This document shows, one piece after another, positions 1 through 9,747 of a stretch of DNA of 64,000 nt. The DNA lies in contig NZ_CP094972.1 in NCBI RefSeq assembly GCF_025985425.1, forward strand, positions 1,054,001 through 1,118,000, read 5' to 3'. The position numbers and the translations under genes were made by a program. The notes under the pieces were generated by a model. That model did no database searches, was not told the DNA's origin, and saw only the letters and a program-made list of their open reading frames with translations. The stretch comes from Entomomonas sp. E2T0 (lineage in GTDB: Bacteria > Pseudomonadota > Gammaproteobacteria > Pseudomonadales > Pseudomonadaceae). Position 1 is the stretch's first letter; the number at the start of each line of letters is the position of its first letter.

Positions 1-1
1 A

Positions 2-2173
2 GATAGTCAGGCTACATTAACAGGAAATAATACCATTAAAACTACTGGAACATTTTCAACAGGTTTAGCTATTTCTAACTCTACTTTTACTACAGATAAA
101 ATTAATATTGAAGTATCAGGGAGTAATTCAACTGCAGTAAATATCACCAATAACACAGGTAAAATAACAGATTTAGGTACTAGTAGTACTATTAAGCTTA
201 CTTCAGCAGATGGTTATGGAATTAGTATAAACAAAGGCTCTGTTATAGCCAATGATCTTACTATAGAAAATACTGGCAATAATTCTTTTGCTGTAGCTGT
301 TTATAATGGTACTTTTACGATGAATGGTGGCTCTGTTACATCTAATTATGCAGGTATTACTACGGGTGGACTTGTTCCTTTACCTACAGACTATGTTCAA
401 GAAATTAATTTAACGGATGTTACCATATCTTCCCGTGATAGAAGTTTACTAATATCTAATAGTGGCAACATGACATTAGAAAGGGTGCAAGCAACATCCA
501 CGACTGCTTCTGCTTTAATGCTCACTAATAATGGTATTGTTACAGCTAATGATACTTCTTTACAAGGCAAAAACAACGTTGTAAATGCAAATACTGGACA
601 GGTTACCTTTTCAGGTAATACCAATATTATCTCAACAGATACCAATAGTAATGCAATTTATATTATAAACAATGCTGCTATTAACACGATACCTGAAGGT
701 AGTACCATGAATATAGTAGGTAATATGCAAATTGGTCAATCGGGTACCAATAATATTATTGATTTAAAAATGAATACTGGCTCACAGTTTACTGGAAAGT
801 CAGCTATTTATGATACAAACACTGGAGTTATTAATCTGGATATGACATACAGTATATGGAATATGACAGATGATTCCACTACTACAACATTAGCACTAGA
901 TAATAGTACAGTAAATTTTACTAATAGCAACTTTACAACTTTAACAACTAAAGAACTTAGTGGTATTGGTTTATTTAGTATGAAAACTGATATAGCCCAA
1001 CAGCTAGGTGACTTAATCAATATTACAGAAACAACAACAGGTAACCATTCTCTTGCTATTGCCAACCAAGGTAGTGCTGCTACTGACGGCACAGAAACAC
1101 TAACAGTTGTTACTACAGCTGATGGAGGTGGTAACTTTAAGCTCAATAATCAAGTTGAAGCTGGAGGTTATATTTATGGTTTAAGAAAAGCTAGTAATGA
1201 TAAGGACTGGGAGTTATATGCTTTACCCTCTGGAGGTAATATTGGTGGTACACAAACTTCTTCAGCGTTAGCTGGTGCTAGCTTTTTAAATACCAGTTAT
1301 CTACTAAACTATATAGATAATCAAACACTTTTACAAAGATTAGGTGACCTTAGAGTAACAGGTGCTGGTAATGCCACCAGTGGTTTATGGGTAAAAGCTT
1401 TTGGTGGTAAGCTTTCTTCTTTTGATGGAAAACAATTATCTGGTTTTGATATGCCTTACTCAGGGACTCAACTAGGAATAGATAAGGATTTTAGCGTTTC
1501 GTCAGGAACATTACTGGTGGGCGTTATGGCAGGTATTACGCAAGGTAATCTTAACTATAAACAAGGTGATGGTACGGCTAAAAATTATACATTAGGGCTT
1601 TATTCAACCTATTATCATGACCAAGGATTTTATGTAGATACAGTGCTTAAATATAATAATATTCATAATCAATTTAATGTTAAAGATACTACAGGAATGT
1701 CAGTTAAGGGTAAAGGAAGAACTCAGGGTATTAACGCATCTGTGGAAGTAGGAAAGCGTTTATGGATTAACGATAGTAAAGCAGGCTTTTATATTGAACC
1801 ACAATTACAAGTATCTACAGGAGTACAAGGTGGGGATACAGTTAAGGCCAGTAATGGTTTAAAAATTAAGCTTGATTCCTATAACTCTACTTTAGGGCGT
1901 TCTAGCGCAATTATAGGCTACCAAACTCAAGGTACTAATCCTATAAATATTTATTTTAAATCTGGTTACTTAAGAGAGTTTAATGCTAATACTAGTTACA
2001 AATTAAATGGAAGTAAGGAAAAAAATAGTTTTCGTGGTCAATGGTGGGATAATGGCATAGGTATCACTGCAAATATTAATAAAGTACATAATATTTATAT
2101 GGATGCTAATTATGCCAAAGGTAGTAAGTTCGATCAAAAACAACTTAATTTAGGCTATCGGTATAGTTTTTAA
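2..2173 (+). CDS. Autotransporter adhesin, 3' part (5' end outside window)
   Basis: The reading frame is open from base 2, so the gene begins upstream; the first in-frame ATG at 320 is not the real start. About 723 residues are visible. The first ~430 are a Ser/Thr/Asn-rich passenger with repeated short strands of the kind found in beta-helical (pectin-lyase-like) passengers. The last ~280 residues, from about the 'LGDLR' and 'GLWVKAFGG' motifs onward, match an AidA-type autotransporter beta-domain. The protein ends in Tyr-Ser-Phe, the aromatic C-terminus expected for a BamA-inserted outer-membrane barrel. This is a type Va secreted surface protein; adhesion or aggregation is the usual role, but its ligand cannot be read from sequence. 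It is followed by the convergent mgtE. Confidence 0.88.
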   Translation, partial: DSQATLTGNNTIKTTGTFSTGLAISNSTFTTDKINIEVSGSNSTAVNITNNTGKITDLGTSSTIKLTSADGYGISINKGSVIANDLTIENTGNNSFAVAVYNGTFTMNGGSVTSNYAGITTGGLVPLPTDYVQEINLTDVTISSRDRSLLISNSGNMTLERVQATSTTASALMLTNNGIVTANDTSLQGKNNVVNANTGQVTFSGNTNIISTDTNSNAIYIINNAAINTIPEGSTMNIVGNMQIGQSGTNNIIDLKMNTGSQFTGKSAIYDTNTGVINLDMTYSIWNMTDDSTTTTLALDNSTVNFTNSNFTTLTTKELSGIGLFSMKTDIAQQLGDLINITETTTGNHSLAIANQGSAATDGTETLTVVTTADGGGNFKLNNQVEAGGYIYGLRKASNDKDWELYALPSGGNIGGTQTSSALAGASFLNTSYLLNYIDNQTLLQRLGDLRVTGAGNATSGLWVKAFGGKLSSFDGKQLSGFDMPYSGTQLGIDKDFSVSSGTLLVGVMAGITQGNLNYKQGDGTAKNYTLGLYSTYYHDQGFYVDTVLKYNNIHNQFNVKDTTGMSVKGKGRTQGINASVEVGKRLWINDSKAGFYIEPQLQVSTGVQGGDTVKASNGLKIKLDSYNSTLGRSSAIIGYQTQGTNPINIYFKSGYLREFNANTSYKLNGSKEKNSFRGQWWDNGIGITANINKVHNIYMDANYAKGSKFDQKQLNLGYRYSF

Positions 2174-2215
2174 AAAGAGGTTATATATTTAGTTACTACT
2201 GTTACAGGTTAAAAA

Positions 2216-3652
2216 CTAACCTGTAACAGGCATAATGCCAAAACTAATAAATAAATAAGCTAACCCTAAGAAGATAAAGAAACCACCACTATCAGTCATT
2301 GCTGTAATTAATACACTAGAGCCAAGAGCTGGGTCTCTGCCGCATTTGACCATGGTCATGGGGATGAGTACGCCCATAAATGCAGCCAGTAGCAGGTTAA
2401 GTGTCATGGCGGACATCATTACAATGCCTAATGACCAACTACCATAAAGATAGTAGGCGACAAGGCCGATAACGCTACCCCAAATCACACCATTAATAAA
2501 GGAAACACCTATTTCTTTGCCTAATAATCTAAAGGTATTAGCTGTAGTAATTTGATCAAGTGCCATTGCTCTTACAATCATGGTAATCGTTTGATTTCCT
2601 GAGTTGCCACCAATTCCTGCCACGATAGGCATTAAGGCGGCTAAGGCTACTAGTTTTTCAATGGTGCCATCAAATAAACCTATAACACGTGAAGCAATAA
2701 ATGCAGTAACCAGATTAACTGCTAGCCATGCCCAACGGTTACGAACGGAACGCCAAACTGAGGCAAAAATATCTTCTTCTTCCCGTAAACCTGCCATATT
2801 TAGCATTTCGGTTTCGGTTTCTTCACGAATTAAGTCAACCATTTCATCAATAGTTAAACGACCTACGAGCTTACCATTTTTATCTACCACAGGTGCAGAA
2901 ATAAGGTCATATCGTTCAAATGCTTGAGCTGCTTCATAAGCGTCTTCATCAGGATGGAAGATAACGGGATCATCTGCCATTACTTCAACAACGAGTACAT
3001 CAGGGTCATTTAAGAGCAATTGTTTAATAGGCAAGACGCCTTTTAGTATGGCCTCTGAGTTAACCACAAAGATTTTATCAGTATGGTCTGGGAATTCTTT
3101 AAAGCGGCGTAAATAACGTAACACGGTTTCAAGGGTTACATCATCGCGAATACTTAGAATCTCAAAGTCCATTAATGCACCGACTTGATCTTCTTCATAA
3201 GATAAGGCTGATTGTAAGCGTTCACGTTCTTGGGTATCTAATGAGCTCATTAACTCTTGTAAAACATCATTAGATAATTCAGGGGCAAGGTCTGCTAATT
3301 CATCAGCATCCATGTCCTTAGCAGCTGCGATGATCTCATGATCATCCATGTCTGCCAATAACGTTTCACGAACAGCATCAGAAACTTCTAAAAGAATATC
3401 ACCATCACGATCTGATTTTACTAATTGCCATAATAGTAGACGGTCATCTAATGGTAATGACTCTAATAGGTCAGCTATATCTGCCCAGTGTAATTCTTCT
3501 AGTTTTTGTTGTAGTTCAGTATAACTTGTTGTTAAGGGTAAACCATTTTCTTCAGTTTGTTGTTTTTCTTTATTGCATTGGCGAAGTAGGGTTTGAATTT
3601 GATCAAAGCGATCTTGTAGAGATTCTTGCGGTTTTGTTTCGGTTTCAATCAT
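2216..3652 (-). CDS. mgtE: Magnesium transporter MgtE
   Basis: A Mg2+ channel/transporter of the inner membrane. An acidic, helical N-domain (about residues 30-160) is followed by a pair of CBS domains (about 165-285) that sense cytosolic Mg2+, and a C-terminal membrane domain with about five helices, including the 'GIGGNSGNQ' family motif. An upstream ATG at 3664 is in frame, but a strong GGAGG (3658-3662) lies inside that extension and sits 5 bases before the ATG at 3652, so I use 3652 (478 residues). The 5' leader contains an 11-bp hairpin that ends exactly at this ribosome binding site (see separate entry). It is monocistronic and convergent with the autotransporter gene. Confidence 0.95.
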   Translation of the reverse strand: MIETETKPQESLQDRFDQIQTLLRQCNKEKQQTEENGLPLTTSYTELQQKLEELHWADIADLLESLPLDDRLLLWQLVKSDRDGDILLEVSDAVRETLLADMDDHEIIAAAKDMDADELADLAPELSNDVLQELMSSLDTQERERLQSALSYEEDQVGALMDFEILSIRDDVTLETVLRYLRRFKEFPDHTDKIFVVNSEAILKGVLPIKQLLLNDPDVLVVEVMADDPVIFHPDEDAYEAAQAFERYDLISAPVVDKNGKLVGRLTIDEMVDLIREETETEMLNMAGLREEEDIFASVWRSVRNRWAWLAVNLVTAFIASRVIGLFDGTIEKLVALAALMPIVAGIGGNSGNQTITMIVRAMALDQITTANTFRLLGKEIGVSFINGVIWGSVIGLVAYYLYGSWSLGIVMMSAMTLNLLLAAFMGVLIPMTMVKCGRDPALGSSVLITAMTDSGGFFIFLGLAYLFISFGIMPVTG

Positions 3653-3662
3653 TACAGCCTCC

Positions 3663-3696
3663 ATTCCCAGATGGTTTGAAGGCTCACCATGGGAAT
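3663..3696 (-). promoter_or_regulatory. Hairpin in mgtE leader abutting the RBS
   Basis: An inverted repeat pairs 3663-3668 with 3691-3696 (attccc / gggaat) and 3671-3675 with 3686-3690 (atggt / accat), with a 2-nt bulge and a 10-nt loop. In the mgtE mRNA the hairpin's last base touches the GGAGG Shine-Dalgarno at 3658-3662. A second small hairpin (tcgc / gcga, 3703-3713) lies just upstream. Translational control of the Mg2+ transporter is inferred from position only; it does not match the M-box riboswitch as I know it. Confidence 0.45.
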
Positions 3697-3829
3697 TATT
3701 TAATCGCTAAGCGACTATTATAGCAACAGTGTATGTCCATAGTATGAAAATGCTTTAGGCAAAGCCTATTGGCAGTTGTTCTCCACAAATTTAGTAGAAA
3801 GATAATTAAAGTTTCTTAAATTAGACTTT

Positions 3830-3857
3830 AAAAAAAAACCTGCTAGTGCAGGTTTTT
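3830..3857 (-). terminator. Rho-independent terminator after the tRNA-Arg genes
   Basis: On the minus strand a 'cctgc' stem, 4-nt loop and 'gcagg' are followed by a run of nine T residues. It lies just 3' of the tRNA pair and ends their transcript before mgtE. Confidence 0.8.
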
Positions 3858-3864
3858 AGTATTC

Positions 3865-3941
3865 TGGCGCGCTCGAGAGGATTCGAACCTCTGACCGCTC
3901 GGTTCGTAGCCGAGTACTCTATCCAGCTGAGCTACGAGCGC
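3865..3941 (-). tRNA. tRNA-Arg(ACG), copy 2 in transcript order
   Basis: A 77-nt cloverleaf on the minus strand: 7-bp acceptor stem (GCGCTCG / CGAGCGC), D-arm, anticodon arm CTCGG-CTACGAA-CCGAG with anticodon ACG, T-arm with GGTTCGAATCC, discriminator G and an encoded CCA at 3867-3865. The ACG wobble base would be edited to inosine by TadA. It is identical to the copy at 3976-4052, 34 bases away. Confidence 0.97.
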
Positions 3942-3975
3942 GCAATGTGCAAATAAACAATTGATTTATATTAAA

Positions 3976-4052
3976 TGGCGCGCTCGAGAGGATTCGAACC
4001 TCTGACCGCTCGGTTCGTAGCCGAGTACTCTATCCAGCTGAGCTACGAGCGC
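3976..4052 (-). tRNA. tRNA-Arg(ACG), copy 1 in transcript order
   Basis: The same 77-nt sequence as the gene at 3865-3941, with anticodon ACG and encoded CCA (3978-3976). The two form a tandem array read from right to left, downstream of rpoH, ending at the terminator near 3830-3857. A reading frame on the opposite strand over this tRNA is not a gene. Confidence 0.97.
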
Positions 4053-4185
4053 ACGTATAAAACAAAGCAAGTGTTAAATCGCAGGCGCGAACTATACTCC
4101 ATCAATCACTTTAGGGCAAGTATTAATTTGAAAAAAGTAATATTTATTTTGATAAGTTATTGTAATATAAATATTTTATTGGAAA

Positions 4186-4223
4186 TAAAAAGCGCATCAA
4201 ATAACAAGTATTTAATACGCTTT
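4186..4223 (-). terminator. Probable terminator of rpoH
   Basis: On the minus strand 'aaagcg' (4223-4218) can pair with 'cgcttt' (4194-4189) across an AT-rich loop and is followed by T residues. It lies 17 bases past the rpoH stop. The stem is short and the loop large, so this is only moderately supported. Confidence 0.45.
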
Positions 4224-4239
4224 AGTTAGAGATAGATTA

Positions 4240-5097
4240 TCAAACTTCAATAATATGACGTTTTAATTTATCCATTGCATTTTTTTCTAGCTGGCGAATA
4301 CGTTCTGCCGATACGTTATATTTTGCTGCTAAATCATGCAAAGTTGCTTTATCATCAGATAGCCAGCGTTGTTGTAAAATATCTTTACTACGCTCATCTA
4401 GTTTTTCTAATGCTTCATGTAGGTTGTTAGAGGAACTATCACTCCAATCTGCATCTTCTAATTGAGTAGCAGGATTGTAGCGATTATCTTCTAAATACGC
4501 AGCAGGTGCATAGATAGCAGTTTCATCATCTTCATCAGTTGCAGGGTCAAATGCCATATCAGACCCTGTAAGACGGCTTTCCATCTCGCGGATGTCTTTT
4601 GCGTCTACACCTAGTTCATTCGCAACATTAGCCACTTCTTCATTATTTAACCAATTTAAACGTTTCTTTTTACTACGTAAGTTAAAGAATAATTTACGTT
4701 GAGCTTTAGTGGTGGCAATTTTAACAATGCGCCAATTCTTTAAAATAAATTCATGTATTTCAGCTTTAATCCAATGTACTGCAAAAGAAATAAGGCGAAC
4801 ACCCATTTCAGGATTAAAACGTTTCACTGCTTTCATTAAACCAACATTACCCTCTTGAATTAAGTCAGCTTGAGGCAGACCATAACCAGAGTAACTACGG
4901 GCAATATGAACAACAAAGCGTAAGTGAGCAAGCACCAGTTGGCGAGCGGCATCTAAATCTTGTTCATAATAGAGCCGATCTGCCAATTCATGTTCCTGAT
5001 CAGCTGTTAACACAGGCAAACTATTTACTGAATGCACATAGGCTTCCAGATTAGCTCCTGGTGTTAGCATTTGAACAGGTATTAAGTTTTTTGACAT
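4240..5097 (-). CDS. rpoH: RNA polymerase heat-shock sigma factor RpoH (sigma-32)
   Basis: Sigma-70 family group 3 factor that directs RNA polymerase to heat-shock promoters. The 285-residue length is typical. Region 1.2 and region 2 are clear ('[14 protein letters not shown]', '[14 protein letters not shown]', '[10 protein letters not shown]'), and the RpoH box 'QRKLFFNLR', diagnostic of sigma-32, is present near residue 132. The C-terminal region 4.2 helix-turn-helix ('[18 protein letters not shown]') ends the protein. It lies 155 bases downstream of ftsX in the same direction, the conserved ftsYEX-rpoH order of gammaproteobacteria. The long leader could hold its own promoter or a thermosensor structure; I did not identify one. 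Confidence 0.97.
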   Translation of the reverse strand: MSKNLIPVQMLTPGANLEAYVHSVNSLPVLTADQEHELADRLYYEQDLDAARQLVLAHLRFVVHIARSYSGYGLPQADLIQEGNVGLMKAVKRFNPEMGVRLISFAVHWIKAEIHEFILKNWRIVKIATTKAQRKLFFNLRSKKKRLNWLNNEEVANVANELGVDAKDIREMESRLTGSDMAFDPATDEDDETAIYAPAAYLEDNRYNPATQLEDADWSDSSSNNLHEALEKLDERSKDILQQRWLSDDKATLHDLAAKYNVSAERIRQLEKNAMDKLKRHIIEV

Positions 5098-5252
5098 TCG
5101 ATTCTCCCAAAAAATGAAAACCCAATAAATAACTTCTTATTGAGAATTATACTCTTTTAGACTATAAAGAATATCTAATAGTTCCGCTAGTCTTTTAGTT
5201 TTTAAAATTGTTTCTTTATGCTAATAAAGCTAGTTATACCATAGGTTTATCG

Positions 5253-6236
5253 TTAGCGTGGTGCTAGTTCGCGAAGGTGTCTAGCAACGGCTAACCACGC
5301 TCCAATCCAACCTAATAGCACAGCTCCAATAATTAAAGAGCAGGCATCTTCCAATGAAACACTTGATAGCTTAAAGTCACTGGCATACAAACCAGCTAAT
5401 TGTACTACATAAGTATTGATCCAGTTAAGTCCAAAAGCTAATAAAGCCCATGCAAATAGTCCAGCACCTAAACCATAGAGTGTTCCCATATAGATAAAGG
5501 GACGACGTACATAGCCATCTGTACCACCTACTAACTTAATAACCTCTATTTCAGCTCGTCTATTCTCAATAGCAAGACGAATGGTATTACCAATAACAAG
5601 CAATAATGCAGCAATTAATAATAGTGAGATACCAAAAACAAATCGCTCACCTAGTTTAAGAATAGACATAAGTCGTTCTAACCATTGCATATCTAATTCA
5701 GCTCGATCGACTTCTGGTAACTGTTGTAGATTATGTTGTAGTTCAGTGATTGTATTCTGAACCAATTCTTTCGGCGTAACTACAATCACTACAGGCAAAG
5801 GGTTGCTTGGTAATGCTTGTAAAGCCTCTCCTAAACCAGTTTGTTCTTGAAATTCTGCAAGCGCTTGTTTTTTAGTAATAAGTTGTGTGCTTTCTATATC
5901 TGGATTTTGATTAAGCTCATTTTGTAATTGGCTAGCTTTCTCGTCATCAACATCTAAATGTAAGAATAGGGATATTTGTGCGGCCTGTTGCCAAGACCCT
6001 GCCAATTCATTGATATTTTTTAGGATAATAGATAATCCCATAGGTAAACTTAATGTTACTGCAATAACAAGGCAGGTAAAGAAGCTGGCAATGGGATGTT
6101 TAACAAGTCTTAAAAAACTATCAGTTAAACTAGCTTTATGATTTTCTAGCCATGAGTGGAAAAGTTCACCAAAGCTAGGCTCACCGTCTTGTTTTTTAGA
6201 CTTCTGTGGTTGATTAGTAGGTCTTACATCAGACAT
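5253..6236 (-). CDS. ftsX: Cell division protein FtsX
   Basis: Membrane subunit of the FtsEX ABC-like complex at the division septum, which transmits ATP-driven changes to periplasmic activators of cell-wall amidases. The 327-residue protein has a basic cytoplasmic N-terminus, a first membrane helix near residues 50-75, a periplasmic domain (about 80-200), and three further helices in the C-terminal half. The AmiB amidase gene in this same window is a plausible downstream effector through EnvC-type proteins. Its start codon overlaps the ftsE stop by one base, so the two are translationally coupled. Confidence 0.96.
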   Translation of the reverse strand: MSDVRPTNQPQKSKKQDGEPSFGELFHSWLENHKASLTDSFLRLVKHPIASFFTCLVIAVTLSLPMGLSIILKNINELAGSWQQAAQISLFLHLDVDDEKASQLQNELNQNPDIESTQLITKKQALAEFQEQTGLGEALQALPSNPLPVVIVVTPKELVQNTITELQHNLQQLPEVDRAELDMQWLERLMSILKLGERFVFGISLLLIAALLLVIGNTIRLAIENRRAEIEVIKLVGGTDGYVRRPFIYMGTLYGLGAGLFAWALLAFGLNWINTYVVQLAGLYASDFKLSSVSLEDACSLIIGAVLLGWIGAWLAVARHLRELAPR

Positions 6237-6904
6237 TAGGCAGCCTCTCCATCACCAATTAAGCGACCACGTTGCAAGGTGAGTAGACGGTGGCGCATTC
6301 TCGCAATAAGTGCTAAATCATGACTTGCAATGATAACAGTTGTACCCAAACTATTGATATCTTCAAAGATTCCCATGATTTCAGAAGCTAGTCGTGGATC
6401 TAGGTTACCTGTAGGTTCATCTGCAAGTAATAAGGCCGGTTGATGCACAATTGCTCTAGCAATACCTACCCGTTGTTGTTGACCTGTTGAAATATTAGAG
6501 GGTAGTTGTTCGGCTTTTTCTTTTAAGCCTACACGGTCAAGTGCTGTAATAACTCGCTTATAGGTTTCTTCTTTACCAAGCCCAAGAATTTGTAAAGGTA
6601 AAGCAACATTGGCAAATACATCACGATCAAATAATAGTTGATGATTCTGAAAAACAACACCTATTTGTCTTCTTAAAAAAGGAATATGTGCATTTGAAAT
6701 ACGTGATAAGTCTTGACCTGCTAGCATGATTTTACCTGAGCTAGGGCGCTCCATGGCAAGCAATAGTCGTAATAAAGTACTTTTACCTGCGCCTGAATGG
6801 CCTGTAACAAACAGAAACTCGCCTCGACGTACATGAAAGCTAAGTTCATGTAAGCCGATATGCCCATTAGGGTAGCGTTTTGCAACATGGTCAAAACGTA
6901 TCAT
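6236..6904 (-). CDS. ftsE: Cell division ATP-binding protein FtsE
   Basis: Cytoplasmic ATPase partner of FtsX. Walker A 'GHSGAGKS' (about residues 35-42), Q-loop 'VVFQNH', Walker B 'LLLADEPTGNLD' and the switch His in 'ASHD' are intact, and the 222-residue length is normal. The ABC signature, however, reads I-S-T-G-Q where the family has L-S-G-G-E/Q, so the second position of the Gly pair region is altered; I confirmed this from the nucleotide sequence (around 6484-6505). FtsE in relatives carries LSGGEQQRV. It is 2 bases from the ftsY stop, in the ftsY-ftsE-ftsX operon. Confidence 0.96.
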   Translation of the reverse strand: MIRFDHVAKRYPNGHIGLHELSFHVRRGEFLFVTGHSGAGKSTLLRLLLAMERPSSGKIMLAGQDLSRISNAHIPFLRRQIGVVFQNHQLLFDRDVFANVALPLQILGLGKEETYKRVITALDRVGLKEKAEQLPSNISTGQQQRVGIARAIVHQPALLLADEPTGNLDPRLASEIMGIFEDINSLGTTVIIASHDLALIARMRHRLLTLQRGRLIGDGEAA

Positions 6905-6906
6905 AA

Positions 6907-8226
<1,320 letters not shown>

Positions 8227-8346
8227 GCGCCTATTATCTCAATAACAAATATAATATATAAATTATGTAACAAAGCACTGGGTGATAAATAATAACTGAC
8301 TTTGCTACATTATAAATAATAAATGTATTATCCTAACATATTGCTG

Positions 8347-8376
8347 TTGGATGTCAGTATTTAATAATACTATATT
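8347..8376 (+). promoter_or_regulatory. Candidate sigma-70 promoter for the M16 peptidase operon
   Basis: TTGGAT (8347-8352), an 18-base spacer and TATATT (8371-8376) lie 25 bases before the ATG at 8401, in the divergent ftsY / M16 intergenic region. The -10 is good; the -35 matches only at TTG. Confidence 0.35.
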
Positions 8377-8400
8377 TTCTACTAAGAATAGGTAAACTTA

Positions 8401-9747
8401 ATGATTGTTCGTCGTATTGTAATGTTTCTAAGCATTACAGGTTTTTCTTTAAGTGCATTAGCTACACCTGCACAGCCTACCCATGAATTTACTTTAGATA
8501 ATGGCTTGAAAGTGATTGTTAGAGAAGACCATCGTGCACCTGTGGTTGTTTCACAGTTATGGTATAAAGTAGGGTCAAGTCTTGAAGCGCCAGGTTCTAC
8601 AGGCTTATCGCATGTGTTAGAGCATATGATGTTTAAAGGTAGTAGTAAAGCTGGTGCAGGTGAAGCATCACAAATATTAAGTAATTTGGGGGTGCAAGAA
8701 AATGCTTTCACAGCAGATGATGTTACGGTGTATTACCAAGTTCTAGCAAAAGATCGTTTGCCTGTAGCGCTCGAGTTAGAAGCTGATCGTATGGCGACTT
8801 TAAAAATTCCTGCTGATGAATTTGCAAAAGAACTTGAAGTAGTTAAGGAAGAGCGAAGATTACGTACAGATGATAATCCGAATGCTTTAGCTTATGAACG
8901 TTTTAGAAGCTTAGCTTATCTCGCCAGCGGATACCATAACCCACCCATTGGTTGGAAGTTTGATTTAGATCGCATGTCTGTAGAAGATTTAAGAGCTTGG
9001 TATCATCGTTGGTATGCTCCAAATAATGCAGTATTGGTATTAGTGGGGGATATAACAGTAGATGAGGCTAAAAAACAAGCAAATCGTTGGTTTGCTAAGA
9101 TCCCAAGAAGTACAGATGTTAACCTTAAAAAGCCTTTTGAGTTAGCAACTCCAGGTGAACGTCAATTAACTATACATGTTAAAGCACAACTACCTACTTT
9201 ACTCATGGGGTTTAATGTTCCTAGTTTATCTACTGCGGATAATAAACGCGAAGTTTATACGTTAGAGTTAATCGCTGCCTTGCTCGATGGTGGTAATAGC
9301 GCTCGTTTAACAACAGACCTAGAACTTAAACAAGAGTTAGTAACAGGGGCAGGGATTGGTTATTCATCTGTTAGGCGTGGTGATAGTCTTTTTATGTTTA
9401 GTGCATTACCTAATGTACAGAAAGGTAAAACAATTGAAGAGGTAGAAAAGGGGATTTGGCAGTTGTTAGATCAACTTAAAACAACTAAACCTTCTGCCGA
9501 AGAGTTAGAAAGAGTAAGGGCTCAGTTAATCGCTTCATTAGTTTATTCACGTGACTCTATCTCTAGTCAAGCAATGACCATAGGAATGTTAGAGGCGCTT
9601 GATTTACCATGGCAGTTAGCTGATACAGAGTTAGATGAGTTGAATGCTGTAACACCAGAAGATATTCAAAATGTAGCCAAAAAATATTTTACCCGCGATC
9701 GTTTAACAACAGCTTATGTATTACCAGAGGAGAATAAAAATGACTAA
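8401..9747 (+). CDS. M16 family zinc metallopeptidase, catalytic (exported)
   Basis: A periplasmic peptidase of the pitrilysin/PqqL class. Residues 1-21 form a Sec signal peptide. The inverted zinc motif HxxEH is H71-V-L-E74-H75, and a second-ligand Glu lies in 'VVKEERR' near residue 150, so the active site is complete. 448 residues fit a single-length M16B subunit of two homologous halves. It overlaps the next gene, a non-catalytic M16 paralogue, by 8 bases; such pairs usually form a heterodimer in which the second subunit supplies substrate-binding residues. An AGG RBS precedes the ATG. The same pair followed by rsmD is known from Pseudomonas. Confidence 0.93.
   Translation: MIVRRIVMFLSITGFSLSALATPAQPTHEFTLDNGLKVIVREDHRAPVVVSQLWYKVGSSLEAPGSTGLSHVLEHMMFKGSSKAGAGEASQILSNLGVQENAFTADDVTVYYQVLAKDRLPVALELEADRMATLKIPADEFAKELEVVKEERRLRTDDNPNALAYERFRSLAYLASGYHNPPIGWKFDLDRMSVEDLRAWYHRWYAPNNAVLVLVGDITVDEAKKQANRWFAKIPRSTDVNLKKPFELATPGERQLTIHVKAQLPTLLMGFNVPSLSTADNKREVYTLELIAALLDGGNSARLTTDLELKQELVTGAGIGYSSVRRGDSLFMFSALPNVQKGKTIEEVEKGIWQLLDQLKTTKPSAEELERVRAQLIASLVYSRDSISSQAMTIGMLEALDLPWQLADTELDELNAVTPEDIQNVAKKYFTRDRLTTAYVLPEENKND

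Noticed and set aside
3975-4229. Plus-strand reading frame of 84 codons starting in the tRNA-Arg region
   Set aside because: Its first half is the antisense of a tRNA gene, the typical false 'ARSRGFEPLTARF' translation, and the rest is AT-rich with no family features.
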